Shown here piece after piece: positions 48,801 through 57,335 of a stretch of DNA of 64,000 nt (position 1 is its first letter; every line of letters begins with the position of its first letter). A model generated the notes under the pieces. That model saw only the letters and a program-made list of their open reading frames with translations. It ran no database searches and was not told the origin of the DNA. Source of the DNA: Scilla litardierei (Eukaryota; Streptophyta; Magnoliopsida; Asparagales; Asparagaceae); contig CM061141.1 of the NCBI GenBank assembly GCA_030789695.1, forward strand, positions 169,274,807-169,338,806. Reading direction: 5' to 3'. The position numbers were made by a program, and so were the translations under genes.

Positions 48801-49855
48801 ACGCACATTCGCCACTTCCCGTTGGGTTTTTTGACCATCACCACGTTCGACAGCCACTCCAGGTACCAGACTTCTCGTATGAAGCCGGCATTGAGGAGAC
48901 GCTCCACTTCCTCGGAGGCTGCCTTCATCTTCTCGCCGCCCAGGTTACGCTTCTTCTGCCTAACCGGTTTGAAGTTGGGGTCGGCGTTGATCTGGTGGAC
49001 GATCACCTGGGGGTCCACGCCGGGCATGTCTTCAGGTGACCAGGCGAAGATGTCCAGGTTCGCCTCCAGGCATTCGATCAGCTGATCCCTCTGGTCCGGG
49101 CTCAGCCCTCTCCCGATCGAGACGAACCGGCCCTCGATGTCCGTGACCGGGATTTGCTCCTGCTCCTCCGCAGGGGTGGGCCTAGGCCCACTCCTTAAGT
49201 CGAGCGCGGCCATCCGGTCAGCTAGACGATCCTCGGGACCTTCCTCTGCCAGTTGATAGCAGGTATTCGGTCTCCCCGCGTCGCCTTCGACTTGCCCCAT
49301 CCCCCCCGGCGTTCGGAACTTGATGGTCCGATGGAGGGTCGAGACCACCGCGCCGACGGCGTTGAGTAGGGGTCGGCCGATGATCCCATTGTATTCCGAC
49401 CCGACCCCCAATACGATGAATTCCACCTCCAGGGTCACAGAGTCTGGTGTGTTTCCGAGCGTTACCGGGAGATGGATAGTGCCGATGATGGGGGTGGAGT
49501 GACCCGTGAATCCGACCACGGGACCCGAACGAGGTCGCAAGTCTTCTTTCTGCCGGCCCATCTTCTCCAGAGTTGACATAAATAGGACGTCACAGGAGCT
49601 GCCGGTGTCGACAAGCAGCCGCCGCACTAAGGTAGTGTCTATGACCACTGATACCACCAAAGCCACGTCCGAGCTGCACGCCGTTACGGGCGCACTCGGT
49701 CTCCCGACCGGTGGGGAAGGGGAGGGCCTCCCGGCCCTTTCCTCACGACTCTCCTCGCGTCGGTCCCGTGCCCATTCTTGGCTACGATGGCGGTCCCCGC
49801 CGCCCCGCCTCGGGGCCTCGCCTTTCTTCCGCCGAGAGGAGGGAGGCCGCGTCAT
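45863..49855 (-). CDS. pol: Pol polyprotein of the pol-only element: PR, RT, RNase H, integrase
   Basis: One unbroken frame of about 1330 codons starts at the ATG at 49855, 58 bases inside the LTR. Residues here count from an upstream in-frame ATG in the LTR (49933). Protease has LVDTGSSCD at 107-115. RT has the YVDD box at 476-479. A decayed first RNase H follows, then a second RNase H at about 783-910. Integrase has an HHCC zinc region near 1009-1050 and D1079, D1139, E1175. The order RT before integrase defines gypsy, and the double RNase H is typical of Tat. The N-terminus before protease is a basic linker with no capsid domain. In the second RNase H, the usual first aspartate is alanine (HVAGSA). 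No stop or frame change occurs. Confidence 0.95.
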   Translation of the reverse strand: MTRPPSSRRKKGEAPRRGGGDRHRSQEWARDRREESREERAGRPSPSPPVGRPSAPVTACSSDVALVVSVVIDTTLVRRLLVDTGSSCDVLFMSTLEKMGRQKEDLRPRSGPVVGFTGHSTPIIGTIHLPVTLGNTPDSVTLEVEFIVLGVGSEYNGIIGRPLLNAVGAVVSTLHRTIKFRTPGGMGQVEGDAGRPNTCYQLAEEGPEDRLADRMAALDLRSGPRPTPAEEQEQIPVTDIEGRFVSIGRGLSPDQRDQLIECLEANLDIFAWSPEDMPGVDPQVIVHQINADPNFKPVRQKKRNLGGEKMKAASEEVERLLNAGFIREVWYLEWLSNVVMVKKPNGKWRMCVDFSDLNKACPKDSYPLPRIDHLVDNASGYEMLSFMDAYSGYNQVQMDPRDEEMTAFTTDRGTYCYKKMPFGLKNAGATYQRMVNKVFSSQIGRNLEVYVDDMLVKSRRPEDHIADLRETFERLRRHHIRLNPAKCTFGVRSGKFLGFMITNRGIEANPDKIEALVNMREPTTIKELQRLNGRIAALGRFLSKSAERSLPFFKVLRKAIAEPPNNRKMILWDGDCSRAFGDLKEYLRSPPLLSKPREEESLSLYLACAEEAVSSVLIREDGGVQRPVYYTSRILKGAEVRYSPMEKLVYALVLSARRLRPYFQAHTILILTDSQLEQNLKRFDRMGRMLNWGVELSEFDLRFKPRTAIKGQALADFIVECTTEGNGPPEGEGTGTVTAQPLSFLSADHFQPEDPGAWIVHVAGSATQSGGGAGIAIRSPEGNVVEYALRFEFPATNNVAEYEAVINGLRLALELGAESVRLLSDSKLVVNQLLGSYEAREEAIQRYLPVARAAMSKFKDVEVLHLPRLENARADALSKLASSSPKELGRTIYVENLPSPSTMEHEVMAIDQEPTWMDPIIRYLTHGEVPADGDERRTLERKALRYVIHEGTLYRRRWTKTDVLPYLKCIGPQEADYVLQEVHDGICGNHHGGKIVAQKILRQGYYWPTLAKDATSYVQKCQECQRYAHHISTPPSELIPIVSPLPFAKWGLDILGPFKPGRGQRKHLIVAVDYFTKWIEAEPLATITWKKAKSFVWNSIISRFGVPRAIVTDNGKQFDSAGFKDFCEEWGIKLLFASVAHPQTNGMAEAANKCIIEPLRKKVKDTEGNWPEELPGILWSYRTTHKEATGETPFMLTYGAEAVVPVELGEESLRLKYFDEDRNSQGLGLSLELLDERREQSLATIVRQKQKVARYYNARVRGRSFHLGDLVLRKAGFTTDTARKGKLAARWEGPYKVVEVLGPAAYRLADMEGRVLTHTWNAEHLRKYFQ

Positions 49856-49892
49856 CGCAGATGTGGTTTGTTTCTTCGTGGGACAGTTTTCG

Positions 49893-49911
49893 TTCCCACA
49901 GACGGCGCCAG
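49893..49911 (-). other. Primer binding site of the pol-only element
   Basis: The minus strand reads TGGCGCCGTCTGTGGGAAC, identical to 42260-42278 of the gag-only element. The leader after it is also similar. Confidence 0.85.
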
Positions 49912-49912
49912 A

Positions 49913-50857
49913 TGTTTCAGAGTGTTTTCTCACTACAAAGCGTTGACCGTGGAGAACCCGGTCAACGTGGTCAAGGGGCCCGCTTTGGGTCCCTTGGGGG
50001 GCTTCGAATTGGTGCAGAAGGGGCGAGGGGAAGCCTCGGCCCTGGTTGAGACGCTCGACCTCGGATAGACGTGCTCGGCCTTGGCTGGAAGGGGGACGAG
50101 GGGTAGCCTCAGTCGCTCGGGTAGATGCACGGCTGACGGGCGGCGAGGGGGAGTCTCGGACCCGACTAAGACGCTCGGCCTCGGTAGGGCGTGCTCGGCC
50201 TCGGCAGGCTGACGGTGAGGGGAAGCCTCACTATCCAGTCGATCGAGTGGTCGGAGAGGGGCGAGGGGTAGCCTCGGCCCGTTGATCAGCTGTCCACCTG
50301 CGCAGACGAGAACGCTCGTCAGGGGGCCGGACCTTGGTTCCGGCCAAATCCCCTCCGATGCCTAAGTCAGATAGTGATCTGAGAAAGGAGACCCGGCGGA
50401 GACGGTTCGACTCGTGAGGAGATCGTAACGGCGTCTCTCGGCGCGAGCGTGGGAGGAAGGAGATGAATTGGGGGAACTAGGTCGTTGATGGAGTACCTTA
50501 GGTTTTGTTACCTGAGATGCGGTCCTTTTCTTCGTCGTCTTCCTAGCCCTTTTGTAGAGCTCCCAGCGTGATTGCCTCTGGCCCACGTCCCACGCCCGCC
50601 ATCGATCGTGCCCCATCAGTCCCCCCTTGCCGCCGCCCTCTCCGCCATGCCAGCACCTCCCCATTATCGCTATTTAGTGGTCGCGCGTCCGGGGGAGTGG
50701 TTTTCGCAGGAGTGGGCGAGTGTCCAGCAGGTTATTGGGGCCGGGTCGGATCGACGTTCGAGAAGGTCCCTTATAGGGCCATTGCAGAATGGGCTTTTGA
50801 CCAGTGGTCGGGCCCCTGGGCTCGTGTCTTTTGGGTCTCGGTCAAATAGGCGTAACA
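49913..50857 (-). repeat. 5' LTR of the pol-only element, 945 bp
   Basis: Inverted; termini as at 42355-43299. About six substitutions separate the two copies. Confidence 0.95.
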
Positions 50858-50862
50858 CCCCC

Positions 50863-52459
50863 CATCCCGGAGGAGGGGAATGACGCATCGAATGGCAACC
50901 CCGAGGACATGCCCGTCGGCGACCACCATGCCCTCTCAACCGAAGAGACCGGCGGCTCAGAACTGGCCACGCAAGGACAACTCCGCGCCCTGGCTCAGGA
51001 GACCAACGCAAGCCTCCAGACGTTGGTCACGACGGTGCAGCAACTCGTCGGCCCGGCGCCGCCCCACAGGGGCACGTTGGACGATGGCCATCGATGGACA
51101 GGGGATCCCCCGCACTTGCGGTCTGCCGTGGTCGACGACCACGGGGCCCAGAAACCGAACACGGAGCGTCGGTTCACGCTGTCCGGCTCTCGTCAGGCGA
51201 GGTCATGCGCCTCCTCACCCTATCGTGAAAGGAGCCGAAGAGAGACCGAAGGGACGGACGGCGAATCGAGGACGGCATCGTCTCGTCGATCACGGTCGTC
51301 CCGCCGCAGGAGAAGCGAACGACACCACTCGAGAGACCGATCACGGCGGAGCAGGAGCTCCCGCAGGAGGAGTCGGGAGCGTCGGGACAGCCCGACCCCC
51401 AGCGTGGCGAAGGCTGCGGAGCCAGCCCTGCTGGCGCCGGTGCTACCTCCACCCCCGATCGATCCAGAGGCAGGCGAGTACCGCATCCCCGGAGGCATCC
51501 ACGGAGACCGGTGTCCCTTATCACGGAGAATAACCGACGCACGGGTCCCCTCTCGATTCAGGATCCCGGTGCTGGGAAAGTACGACGGAATAGGAGACCC
51601 GGCACACCACGTGATGGACTACGAGGGGGACATGGCCTTCCAGGGAGCTGACGATGACCTGCTTTGCCGGGGCTTCTATTCTACTCTCAGGGGAGCGGCG
51701 AGGATCTGGTACCACAGCCTGCCCGGCCGCTCCATCGACAGTTTCGAACAACTCGCCCAGTTGTTCTGCAAACAGTTCATGGCGGGGAGGCTGATCAAAC
51801 CTGGTGCTGAACATCTGTTCAACATAGTGCAAGGCCCGGCCGAGCCACTCCGACAGTTCATGCGCCGCTTCAATGCGGAAAGGCTGAACGTGAACAACCC
51901 GCCCGACCTGGTGGTCCAGACGGCCCTTAAGAAAGGACTTCGCCACAGGGGCCTCAAGAAGTCCCTACACAACGACCCCCCGAAGGACCTCCCCGGGATC
52001 ATGGCAAGGGCCGAACGCTTCATGCTGACCGAGGAGGCCTTGGCCGAGGATGCAGGAAAAGCCACTCGAGGGACCAAGCGCGGCGACGGCGGACGAGTCA
52101 GCCCCGAAGGATACCGGACCGAGAAGAGGCTGAGGAACAGGCAGCGGGGAGAAAGCGCGAGGGACACCACCCCAGACGCCGTCCTCGCCCAAGTACAGAA
52201 GGAAGAGCGAGCTGATCGCCCCCCACCGAAGGCTAGAAGAGGTGGGAAGAACAGGGAGAAGTACTGCAAGTACCATAAGGACGATGGTCATGACACCGAA
52301 GACTGCTGGCATTTGAAGAAGGACATTGAGAAGCTGATGAGCTGGGGGCATGCCAGGAACCAGGCCGACGAGCCGGCCCACGGAGAAGGGACCTCCACGC
52401 AGCCAGACAAGGGGAAGAAGATCAACACCGTCCAAGGTCCCCTCCGCATCATAGAGTGA
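50863..52459 (+). CDS. gag: gag, main 3' piece (gag-only element)
   Basis: The frame continues from the 12 codons at 42317 once the nested element and one CCCCC copy are discounted, giving about 544 residues in total. An acidic N-terminal part is followed by an arginine/serine-rich stretch (about 51220-51410). Then comes the retrotransposon gag core with WYHSLPGRSIDSFEQLAQLF and FMRRFNAERL. Near the end, CKYHKDDGHDTEDC is the C-x2-H-x4-H-x4-C knuckle typical of Tat gag. It ends at TGA 52457 with no pol after it. Gag would form particles and bind the RNA. No internal stop is present, so it was intact until split by the nested element. Confidence 0.9.
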
Positions 52460-52690
52460 GCGGACGATGTCTCTCCCCCCGGTTGCAGCCTAGTAAGAGG
52501 GAGTTATCTAGGTTTACATCCCTTTGTCTAGCTTCATTTCCTTTCTTTTCCCTTTTTCCTCCAAATGTACCGGTCCGACAGGACTCTTGAGAGTACAAAT
52601 GCATTCCTTTTTTTGTCTTTTCTTAAATCCCCGACGGAATTGACATGCCACCAATAGCGCAAAAGAACGGGGACCGCCGCCTCACTGGAG
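52460..52690 (+). other. Non-coding spacer after gag
   Basis: Holds pyrimidine-rich text (tcctttcttttccctttttcc) and no protein motif. A Tat element of usual build would continue into protease here; nothing of the kind is present. Confidence 0.6.
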
Positions 52691-52693
52691 GAG

Positions 52694-53330
52694 GAAGAGG
52701 AGCTTTGTCCTCGCCGACTGACTCCTGTGCTCATAAGACTGGGGGCAATTCCCCCAGCAGGCACGGACGCCGACCGGTCCTAAGCCGAGGAGCTTTGCCC
52801 TCACCGACTGACTCATGTGCTCATAAGACTGGGGGCAATTCCCCCAGCAGGCACGGACGCCGACCGGTCCTAAGCCGAGGAGCTTTGCCCTCGCCGACCG
52901 AATCCTGCGCTCATAAGTCTGGGGGCGATCCCCCCAGCCAGCGCAAACGCCGACCGGTTCTAAGTCGAGGGACTTTGCCCTCGCAGACCGACTTCTGCGC
53001 TCATAAGCCTGGGGCGGTTCCCCCAGCAGGCATGGACGCCGACCGGTCCTAATCCGAGGAGCTTGGCCCTCGCAGACCGACTCCCGCGCCCATAAGCCTG
53101 GGACAGTTCCCCCAGCAGGCACGAACGCCGACCGGTCCTAAGCCGAGGAGCTTTACCCTCGCCGACCGACTCTTGTGCTCACAAGTCTGGGGGCAACTCC
53201 CCCGAGACACGGACGCCGACCGGTCCTAAGCCGAGGAGCTTTTGCCCTCGCCGATCGACTCCCGCACTCATAAGTCTGGGGAGAATCCCCCCAGCCGACG
53301 CCAACGTCGTCCAGTCCTAGGCCAAGAACA
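52694..53330 (+). repeat. Seven tandem copies of a 90-bp unit in the gag-only element
   Basis: Units start near 52696, 52787, 52877, 52967, 53056, 53145 and 53236, each with aggagctttgccctcgccga or a close variant, and end with gaccggtcctaagccg. Each unit contains the short inverted repeat tgggggcaattccccca or a decayed form. The tract lies between gag and the antisense gene. The third element has a different tandem tract in the equivalent place (63571-64000). Confidence 0.92.
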
Positions 53331-53700
53331 AGGCGACAACGCAAAGTACACGAGAAGTCCGAGTAAGTCAATTTCGTTTATAATAGTTAACCAGAGTACA
53401 AAAATGTGTCTTATTTACAGGGGATCGAGGCGAAGGAAACACCCTACAAACAATCTACTCACGACGAATGACAGAGTTCTTCGCCTACAGAAGCTAGATC
53501 GACACCGACAGAGCAAAATTGGTTGACAAAAGACCCGAAGTAGGTAGCCCAAGCTAGCAGCCATGCAACCAGCAATTATTGGCCACGGAGCCGATAACGA
53601 AGCCGAAGGAGATAGCGGGGGCCAGGGATCCATTTCAAGTAGACTGGCCCAAAGCGAAGCGGATGCTTAAAAATTTGAGGATAAGGCCGGGAGGGACGGC

Positions 53701-55746
53701 TTAGGGAGCCCGAGCTCGGGAGGACACATCCTCGGGCACTTCGCCCTGCTCGGAGCGAGAGGGATCGACCGGCGGTGAGGCTTGCTGAACACGCTCCGCA
53801 CATTCCTGGAAAGAAGACTGGACGACTTCGACGATCCGAGGGGCGATGAGGTCTTCATACTTACCGAAGGCCTCCCTGAGAACCTCGAAGATCCTCTTCC
53901 CCAGGTTCTCGACGACGCTCTTCTCCACCTCCTCTACAAGCCACATCACCTGGCGCCGATCCGACAGTTCCCTCTGAAGCTCCTCCCTCTCCAGGCGGAA
54001 CGACTCCGCCGCTTCCTCAGCCGACTGATGAGCATCCTCCAGCTTTCCTTGGAGGTCAACCACTCGTCCCTCCAACTCGGCCACGCGGAGGTTGAGACGT
54101 CGAGACTCCATCTGGGCCTCCGTCATAGCCACCTCAGCCGCCCCGGCCCGCTCCTGAGCCCTCATGGAGGACTCCTCCAGCTCCCTCAAGCGGACGGCTC
54201 GACACTGCAACTCCACAGCAAGCGCTGAACCCTGAAAAGACGAGACATGGGCTAAGAAGAGGATAAAGAGAAAGAGAGGATAGCTAGATAACCGAACCTG
54301 TTGAAGGATCCAGACCAAGGAATCCGACATCTTGTCGGCCGGGATCTTCTTGAGGAAGCTGCGATCCCGGGGAGGGACGGAGACCTCGGCAACCTGCTGG
54401 GCCAGAGCTCGGTCAACAAACATATAACTCCCAGGGACAACGATCGAAGCCAAGTCACTCGCCAACAAGGTCCCGACCCCCGGTGATACGGGCGAAGACG
54501 CTGCGAGGGGGGTGGCAGACAAAGCTGCCGAAGGATCCCCGGCGGTCGCCACGGGAAGCGCGGAACATGCCGGACTGGAGGGATCCACGTCCTCCCTCCT
54601 CTTCTTTCCCCCGTAGGGCTCCGAAGGCACCGGAGGGGAACGCTTCCGCCCCGTACCATCCTCACCCCCCGGAAGGGGATCGCCAGAAGAAGAGGCGGGA
54701 GGCGCGGCCACCACCTTACCCACGGAAGGCTCGGCTCGGCGCACTTCCTCCTCAACGGTCCTCCGAGGCGCCCTTCCAGAGGTACTACCTCGGCTCCGAG
54801 CGGCTCCACGACGGATCAGCTCATCGACGTCACGGACGAATTTGCGGCCAGCCATCCCTGCAAAGGAGACCGAAATCAGGATGAGTCATAGGGCGATCCG
54901 GGGATGAAAAAGCGACCTACCCGGAGACCACAAGATGGCCTTCAGGAGTAGGTCGTCCAACAAAGACCAGATGGACTTCGTTTCCAAAGGAAGAGCCAAC
55001 AGAAGCGCAGCGGCTGCCCGGTCGGCGTCTGAGAGAACTAACGACGGGCGAGGATGGACAGAACTGCCCCAGCTTGTTAGAATCTGGGCCTCACCCAAGA
55101 AGACCACGAAAACATAATCCGAGTTCCAATCCCCTGACCAGCGGGGTAACCCGATCAGGCATTCCCTCCTCGAACGGGCTCGGAGTAGCAGCCATGACCC
55201 CGGACCGACCGTCTGGACCTGGTAAAAGTGGAAGAGAAGGGGGAGAGACGGCTCCAGACCACGGGTACAGCAGAGCGTTACGAAACCCGTCAGTACCGCG
55301 ATCGAACACGGGGTGAACTGACACATGGACACTGTGAAATGTTCCATGACCTGGATGAAGAAAGGATGGAGCGGGAAGCGAAGACCCAGGCGGAACATCT
55401 TGACGTAGACGCCGACCTCATTGCTCCTCGGAAGGCAAATCCGCTCGTCGACAAATGGAACCCGAACCTCGTATGGGAAGCAGAGATATCTTTCCCGAAT
55501 CTCCGCGGCCACCGAAGGAGGAGTCATCGACGGCGTACGGAGGACAACCGGGGGCACATTAAGCCGTACGGCAGCTGACGCCACGTCATCACGGGCGTAG
55601 TCTGGAAAAAGTTTCTCCTTCCCCTTATCCTGAAGAGAACGACTCCCGGCGGGGGAACCTGATCCCCCAAGCCGGGGCTCACCCCGCCTGGACTCCGAAG
55701 GATCCCTTGCCCTTTGACCAGAACCGCCTATCCTAAGGGCAGCCAT
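53701..55746 (-). CDS. Antisense ORF of the gag-only element, three exons
   Basis: Read on the minus strand, predicted exons are 55746-54921, 54857-54298 and 54231-53701. The introns are 63 and 66 bp, GT...AG, with phases 1 and 0, the same phases as in the pol-only element. Spliced length is about 638 codons. Exon 1 has DERICLPRSNEVGVYVKMF, FGLRFPLHPF-like LGLRFPLHPF and YVFVVF, matching the other copy. Exon 2 is charged and low-complexity (GGKKRRED). Exon 3 is a coiled coil. Both introns are multiples of three, so unspliced reading stays open across the second. Function unknown. Confidence 0.75.
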
Positions 55747-55889
55747 AAGATGAAAGCGAGAGAGGAATTACCTTTTTTCAACTAGTCTGGAGAAGGCAAG
55801 GAAGCGAAGGCGACGGGAAACTCCGAGTTGTGGAAAGCTTTGAATACCGGGAGAAGCAAGAGAGAAGTGGAGATCAACGCGGCTGAGGA

Positions 55890-55900
55890 TCTTATATACC
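55890..55900 (-). promoter_or_regulatory. TATA box of the antisense gene
   Basis: The minus strand reads GGTATATAAGA, a canonical plant TATA box, about 145 bp upstream of the ATG at 55746. It suggests the antisense gene has its own promoter, independent of the LTR. Confidence 0.6.
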
Positions 55901-56181
55901 GGGCGCAGGGGTGAATTCGAAGCGGCTGACAAGAACGCGCGGCAGGCTTCGAAGAACTGGCGGCGTTTCGAAACCGGCGCCAGGGGGAGTCCAATCGACC
56001 CGCCTCATCATGACCTACATTTATGACCACGCCTCGGCTGAAGCGCCACTCGGAACCCCAGGAGGCGAAGCGGTTATACCAAGCTAGCCGAGGCCGATCG
56101 ATCCCACCGATGGCGGCGCCCGAACCCCTCAGCTTCTCGATTGAAGACGGCCCCGCGAACGGAGGGGGTAAGTTTGCAGCC

Positions 56182-56189
56182 ACACGTGG
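56182..56189 (-). promoter_or_regulatory. G-box-like element upstream of the antisense gene
   Basis: CCACGTGT on the minus strand, also present upstream of the antisense gene of the pol-only element. Its distance to the ATG is larger here (about 436 bp). Confidence 0.35.
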
Positions 56190-56355
56190 CGGCATCAGAG
56201 GACCGACGGCGCTTCGGAGCCCGCGCCTTAAAAATATCGAACGGGCCCACCCATGATGACGACTAATAAATGAGTCGGCATCGACTGGCGAGCTTGTCAA
56301 AATCGGCAGAGGTCACATCGGCCGAGCCGAACAGGCCGAAGCCAATCAACTCGAC

Positions 56356-56368
56356 CGATGGGGGCAAT
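56356..56368 (+). other. Polypurine tract of the gag-only element
   Basis: CGATGGGGGCAAT lies directly before the TGTTACGCC start of the 3' LTR. Confidence 0.88.
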
Positions 56369-57335
56369 TGTTACGCCTATTTGACCGAGACCCCAAAAGA
56401 CACGAGCCCAGGAGCCCGACTACTGGTCGAAGGCCCACCTGCATCCTCAAGCCCATTCAACAAAGGCCATGTAAGGGATCTTCTCGAATGTCGATCCGAC
56501 CCGGCCCCGATAACCCGCTGGACACTCACCCGCTCCTGCGAAAACCGTTCCCCCGAACGCGCGACCACTAAATGGCGGTAATGGGGAGGTGCTGGAATGG
56601 CGAAGAGAGCGACGGCGAGGGGGCGGATTGATGGGGCACGATCGAGGGCGGGCGTGGGACGTGGGCCAGAGACAATCACGCAGGGAGCTCTACAAAAGGG
56701 CTCGGGGGACGACGAAGAAAAGGATCGCATCTCAGGTAACAAAACCTAAGGTACTACATCAACGACCTAGTTCCCCCAATTCATCTCCTTCCTCCCACGC
56801 TCGCGCCGAGAGACGCCGTTACGATCTCCTCACAAGTCGAACCGTCTCCGCCGGGTCTCCTTTCTCAGATCACTATCTGACTTAGGCATCGGAGGGGATT
56901 TGGCCGGAACCAAGGTCCGGCCCCCTGACGAGCGTTCTCGTCTGCGCAGGTGGACAGCTGATCAACGGGCCGAGGCTACCCCTCGCCCCTCTCCGACCAC
57001 TCGATCGACTAGATAGTGAGGCTTCCCCTCACCGTCAGGCTGCCGAGGTCGAGCACGCCCTACCAAGGCCGAGCGTCTTAGTCGGGTCCGAGACTCCCCC
57101 TCGCCGCCCGTCAGCCGTGCATCTACCCGGGCGACTGAGGCTACCCCTCGTCCCCCTTCCAGCCGAGGCCGAACACGTCTATCCGAGGCCGAGCGTCTCA
57201 ACCAGGGCCGAGGCTTCCCCTCGCCCCTTCTGCACCAATTCGAAGCCCCCCCAAGGGACCCAAAGCGGGCCCCTTGACCACGTTGACCGGGTTCTCCACG
57301 GTCAACGCTTTGTAGTGAGAAAACACTCTGAAACA
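56369..57335 (+). repeat. 3' LTR of the gag-only element, 967 bp
   Basis: Same length and termini as the 5' LTR, with about 12 substitutions. The TSD CCAGG follows at 57336. Confidence 0.95.

Larger units (their letters stand above)
42355..50857 (-). mobile_element. Pol-only Tat-like LTR retrotransposon (nested, inverted)
   Basis: It has two 945-bp LTRs in inverted orientation relative to the outer element, a TSD of five C (42350-42354 and 50858-50862), a primer site, one long pol frame, an antisense three-exon gene and a polypurine tract. No capsid-type region or zinc knuckle precedes the protease. Pol begins within 60 bases of the LTR, where the outer element has gag. The element is 8.5 kb long and internally intact. 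LTRs differ at about 6 of 945 positions by hand count, so it is younger than its host element. Confidence 0.95.
41291..57335 (+). mobile_element. Gag-only Tat-like LTR retrotransposon (outer element)
   Basis: It has two 967-bp LTRs in direct orientation, a 5-bp TSD CCAGG (41286-41290 and 57336-57340), a primer site, a gag gene, a 90-bp tandem repeat tract, an antisense three-exon gene and a polypurine tract. Without the nested element at 42355-50857 and one CCCCC copy it is about 7.5 kb long. No protease, RT or integrase motif occurs in its own sequence, so pol must come in trans. The LTRs differ at about 12 of 967 positions by hand count. Confidence 0.93.
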
